This document shows positions 61,566-64,000 of a stretch of 64,000 bases of DNA, one piece after another. The notes under the pieces were generated by a model that saw nothing but the letters and a program-made list of their open reading frames with translations, was not told where the DNA came from and searched no databases. The translations under genes were made by a program, and so were the position numbers. Source of the stretch: Sphingomonas turrisvirgatae (GTDB taxonomy: Bacteria > Pseudomonadota > Alphaproteobacteria > Sphingomonadales > Sphingomonadaceae); NCBI RefSeq assembly GCF_001721295.1, contig NZ_MDDS01000008.1, forward strand, positions 1-64,000. The letters are read 5' to 3'. Numbering within the stretch: the first letter of the stretch is position 1; each line of letters starts with the position of its first letter.

Positions 61566-63221
61566 ATGGCTCTTTCCTCCAGTTCCCCATCTGCCGGCCT
61601 TACCCGTCGCGGCCTGGCCGCAGCGGGTGGCACCGCGCTCTCCGCATTCGCACTGTCGTCTGGTGCAGCCGCCCGGCCGACCGACGCGGACGATCACCCA
61701 TCAGTCGATGTCACGCGCGCGCCGTTCCTAGCGCGCGGCGACGGCGTCGCGGATGATGCGGCGGCCATCCGCGCCGCCGTCGCTTCGTTGCCGTCGACCG
61801 GCGGGATCGTCCTGCTGCCGGGGGGGCGGCGCTATCGCTTGGAGACAACGGTCCACGACGGCGGTAAACCGGTCACGTTCGAGATCGGCCATGCACAGGT
61901 TTTCGGGCCGGCAGTGGGACCGCTGTTCGATCTGCGGACCAACGGGTCGGCGATCGTCGGCCAAGGCCCGGGGGCCACGACCCTGCACCTGAACCCCGCA
62001 CAGCGAAAGCCGGTCGCGCCGCGGCTCGCGATCCAGCTTAAGGGCGGCAAGGTGTCCGGCGCGATCGTGGAAGCGTCGGGCAGCGGCATCGCGACCACGC
62101 CACTGCTGGAGGTCGGCAAAAGCCCGACCGACGACAGCGCGGCTTTCGACCTGTCTCTCCGCGACGGAAAGGTGATTGGTGTTACCCCGATCGCTGCAGG
62201 CGCGGATTACAGAGCCGCACCCAACGTTCAGATGATCGGAGGCGGCGAATGTGCCGTGCGCCTTTATGAGGCCAGCCATTGCCGACTGACGGGGTTCACC
62301 ATCGACATGGCGGGGCTGGCCCACGCCGTCGGCATCTTCCAGTTTGGCGGTTGGTATGCCGATGTTTCTTGTATCGAAGTCGCCGAGACACGGCAACACG
62401 CCAGCGCTATTGCCCTGCTGATCGACAGCCACACGCTGGGCCATGCCGGATCGAACGGCAACTGGGGTGGCGCCTATGTCAATCGTTATGCCCAACTGAT
62501 CGCCAAAAGAACCGCCGTCATCGGGCACGACACGAGCAAGGCAACAACCCTTCACTTCGACACGCTGGATGCCGCGAACATCCATCTGCAGGCCACGATT
62601 GGCGTTCTGCTGAGCAATACGGTCCTGCAGGGGAACGAGGGTGCCTTCCTCGACCTGGTCAACGTCGATGGCCTGACGATGATTGGGGGCGATGTCGAAG
62701 GCGAGGCGGCGTTGGTCCGGGCGCGCGGCGTTTGCGACAATATTCGGCTCGCGCCCCTTGCTTACAGTGCAACGGGCGCAACGGTCAGGGGGCCGATCGG
62801 CACCGGATGGCGCCTTGATCTGGCCAAGGCCAATGCCGGCGATGCCGTGCTATGTACTGGCAATACCGGGTCAGCCGGTGTTGCCCTCCAGAATACCGGT
62901 TGGACCGAACGCCATCGCGCTGGGATCCAATATTCGGGGGGCAGCGTCGTCTATTCGTCGAACCTGCGGCTGACGGGGCCGCACGAGGGGCTTCTCGACA
63001 ATCCCGACAATCCAGGTTTCGCATTAGTTATGACCGTTTCCGGTCAGCTGATCCTGCGGCGGGCGCAGGCCGGGGCGCGTAATGCGGTGGTGCGGGACGT
63101 GGCGATGTTCGATGACGGCGGTGTTCAGCTGCACGACCTACCGTCATCTCGCCCGCCCGCCGGGTCGAAACGCCTCTGGTTCGATCCGGCGGACGGCTTC
63201 ACCGTCAAGTTCCAGCCCTGA
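61566..63221 (+). CDS. Exported right-handed beta-helix protein (pectate-lyase superfamily)
   Basis: 551-residue protein with a twin-arginine signal (LTRRGLAAAGGTALSAFALS), so it is exported folded. The mature N-terminus has ARGDGVADDAAAIRAAVASL and TGGIVLLPGGRRYRLETT, the entry motif of the pectate-lyase-3/GH28-like beta-helix superfamily. The central region has repeated short strands typical of a beta-helix. It could be a lyase or hydrolase acting on the cluster's own polysaccharide, or a binding protein; catalytic residues could not be fixed. Only plus-strand gene in the cluster. Confidence 0.8.
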   Translation: MALSSSSPSAGLTRRGLAAAGGTALSAFALSSGAAARPTDADDHPSVDVTRAPFLARGDGVADDAAAIRAAVASLPSTGGIVLLPGGRRYRLETTVHDGGKPVTFEIGHAQVFGPAVGPLFDLRTNGSAIVGQGPGATTLHLNPAQRKPVAPRLAIQLKGGKVSGAIVEASGSGIATTPLLEVGKSPTDDSAAFDLSLRDGKVIGVTPIAAGADYRAAPNVQMIGGGECAVRLYEASHCRLTGFTIDMAGLAHAVGIFQFGGWYADVSCIEVAETRQHASAIALLIDSHTLGHAGSNGNWGGAYVNRYAQLIAKRTAVIGHDTSKATTLHFDTLDAANIHLQATIGVLLSNTVLQGNEGAFLDLVNVDGLTMIGGDVEGEAALVRARGVCDNIRLAPLAYSATGATVRGPIGTGWRLDLAKANAGDAVLCTGNTGSAGVALQNTGWTERHRAGIQYSGGSVVYSSNLRLTGPHEGLLDNPDNPGFALVMTVSGQLILRRAQAGARNAVVRDVAMFDDGGVQLHDLPSSRPPAGSKRLWFDPADGFTVKFQP

Positions 63222-63242
63222 TCCCCTTCCGCCGCGTAGGCG

Positions 63243-64000
63243 TCAGCCTCGCAGCGTATCGATGTGATCCAGGAACCAGGCATAGGTCGCCTTGATTCCC
63301 TCCTCCAGCGGGATGCGAGGCTCCCACCCCATGTCCCGCAGGCGGTCGGCGCTCATCAACTTGCGCGGCGTGCCATCGGGCTTGGTTTCGTCCCGAACGA
63401 TGTCGCCTGAAAAGCCGACCGCGCGCGACACCATGCCCGCGAGTTCGAGGATCGTCACGTCGCTACCCGATCCTACGTTGACGTGCTCGTCCGCCGAATA
63501 ATGCTTCATCAGAAAGATGCAGGCATCGGCCAGATCGTCGACGTGCAGGAATTCGCGACGCGGCGAACCCGATCCCCAGATCTCGATCGATTGACGCCCT
63601 TCTTCCTTGGCTTGATGTGCCTTGCGGATGAGGGCCGGAAGGACATGGCTGTCCTTCAGGTCGAAATTGTCGCCCGGACCATAAAGGTTCGTCGGCATTG
63701 CCGAAATGAAGTCGCGACCATGCTGGCGGCGATAGGCTCGCGCCAGCTTGATCCCCGCAATCTTCGCAACGGCATACCATTCGTTCGTCGGCTCGAGCGA
63801 TCCGGTCAGCAGCGATGATTCCACGATCGGCTGCTCGGCGAACTTCGGATAGATGCACGATGATCCCAGGAACATCAGTTTTGCCACGTCGCTGCGATGC
63901 GCCGCTTCGATGACATTCGCCTCAATCATGAGGTTGTCGTAAAGGAAATCGGCGGGATAGGTATCGTTCGCGAGGATGCCGCCAACCTTGGCCGCAGCCA
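63243..64000 (-). CDS. fcl: GDP-L-fucose synthase, partial (5' end beyond the window)
   Basis: C-terminal 252 codons of the epimerase/reductase making GDP-L-fucose from GDP-4-keto-6-deoxymannose. The frame is open to the window edge, where [20 protein letters not shown] continues into the family core. SDR motifs are present: [15 protein letters not shown] with the catalytic Ser and Cys, and [20 protein letters not shown] with the Tyr-x3-Lys pair. The NAD(P) motif and start codon lie outside. It implies an L-fucose-containing polysaccharide; GDP-mannose dehydratase may be next door. Confidence 0.93.
   Translation of the reverse strand, partial: AAAKVGGILANDTYPADFLYDNLMIEANVIEAAHRSDVAKLMFLGSSCIYPKFAEQPIVESSLLTGSLEPTNEWYAVAKIAGIKLARAYRRQHGRDFISAMPTNLYGPGDNFDLKDSHVLPALIRKAHQAKEEGRQSIEIWGSGSPRREFLHVDDLADACIFLMKHYSADEHVNVGSGSDVTILELAGMVSRAVGFSGDIVRDETKPDGTPRKLMSADRLRDMGWEPRIPLEEGIKATYAWFLDHIDTLRG

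Noticed and set aside
61458..61697. Longer start for the acyltransferase gene
   Set aside because: The extra N-terminus is Cys/Arg-rich and unlike the family, which begins near the IPGLDGLRG motif.

Overview
The window reads as a chromosomal segment of an alphaproteobacterium of the order Sphingomonadales, most likely Sphingomonas or a close relative. This is inferred from gene content and style: high G+C, dense packing, two TonB-dependent receptors, an extensin-like lipoprotein, a class I cytochrome c, an alphaproteobacterial-type SerC, HisZ and DUF1489. No rRNA gene, CRISPR array or insertion sequence was seen, and the only tRNA sequence is a truncated 3' half.

Layout. (1) 163-17466 is a flagellar block. 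On the minus strand lie a second stator pair (motA2-motB2), flgA, flgM, flgN, a stand-alone transglycosylase, flhA and fliA. On the plus strand lie flgBCDEFGHIJKL, then motA and motB. Two perfect sigma-54 promoters (6628-6643 plus, 3919-3934 minus) are each preceded by tandem CGGCAA-N4/5-TTGCCG palindromes. A sigma-28 promoter precedes flgM. Together these suggest the usual hierarchy: a sigma-54 activator switches on rod, hook, flhA and fliA, and FliA/FlgM then gate the late genes. (2) 17525-25436 is mixed housekeeping: a TonB receptor, chorismate mutase, polyprenyl diphosphate synthase, prephenate dehydratase, cytochrome c, a LOG-family protein, extensin-like lipoprotein and Rnk. (3) 25695-29827 is serC-serA-hisZ with a structured serC leader and REP-like repeats immediately before serA and hisZ. 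(4) 29831-34259 is a TetR regulator divergent from a TonB receptor and an MFS transporter, with a palindromic operator candidate between them. (5) 34440-53924 is housekeeping: prfC with a coupled mini zinc-ribbon protein, an MFS exporter, an Atm1-type ABC exporter, a dihydroorotase-family protein, ygfZ, ribA, xth, lolA, a cyclophilin, mgtE, msrA, an aspartate aminotransferase, a pabB-pabC fusion, an MBL-fold hydrolase, tsaD and gpsA.

(6) Right after gpsA is the 3' half of a tRNA with a CTG anticodon (53947-53990). It diverges exactly at the anticodon loop and is followed by AT-rich non-coding DNA. This is the signature of an attachment site left by integration into a tRNA 3' end. Its orientation puts the inserted DNA to the right, so the exopolysaccharide cluster from 54382 to the window edge (secreted proteins, Wzc-like kinase, Wza-like exporter, O-antigen ligase/polymerase, acyltransferase, beta-helix protein, GDP-L-fucose synthase) may be a tRNA-bounded genomic island.

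No wholly new enzymatic system was found. The most interesting observations are the flagellar enhancer motif shared by both sigma-54 promoters, the second stator pair with a degenerate peptidoglycan-binding domain, the tRNA att site beside the polysaccharide cluster, repeat elements that appear to supply the ribosome binding sites of serA and hisZ, and several small coupled ORFs.
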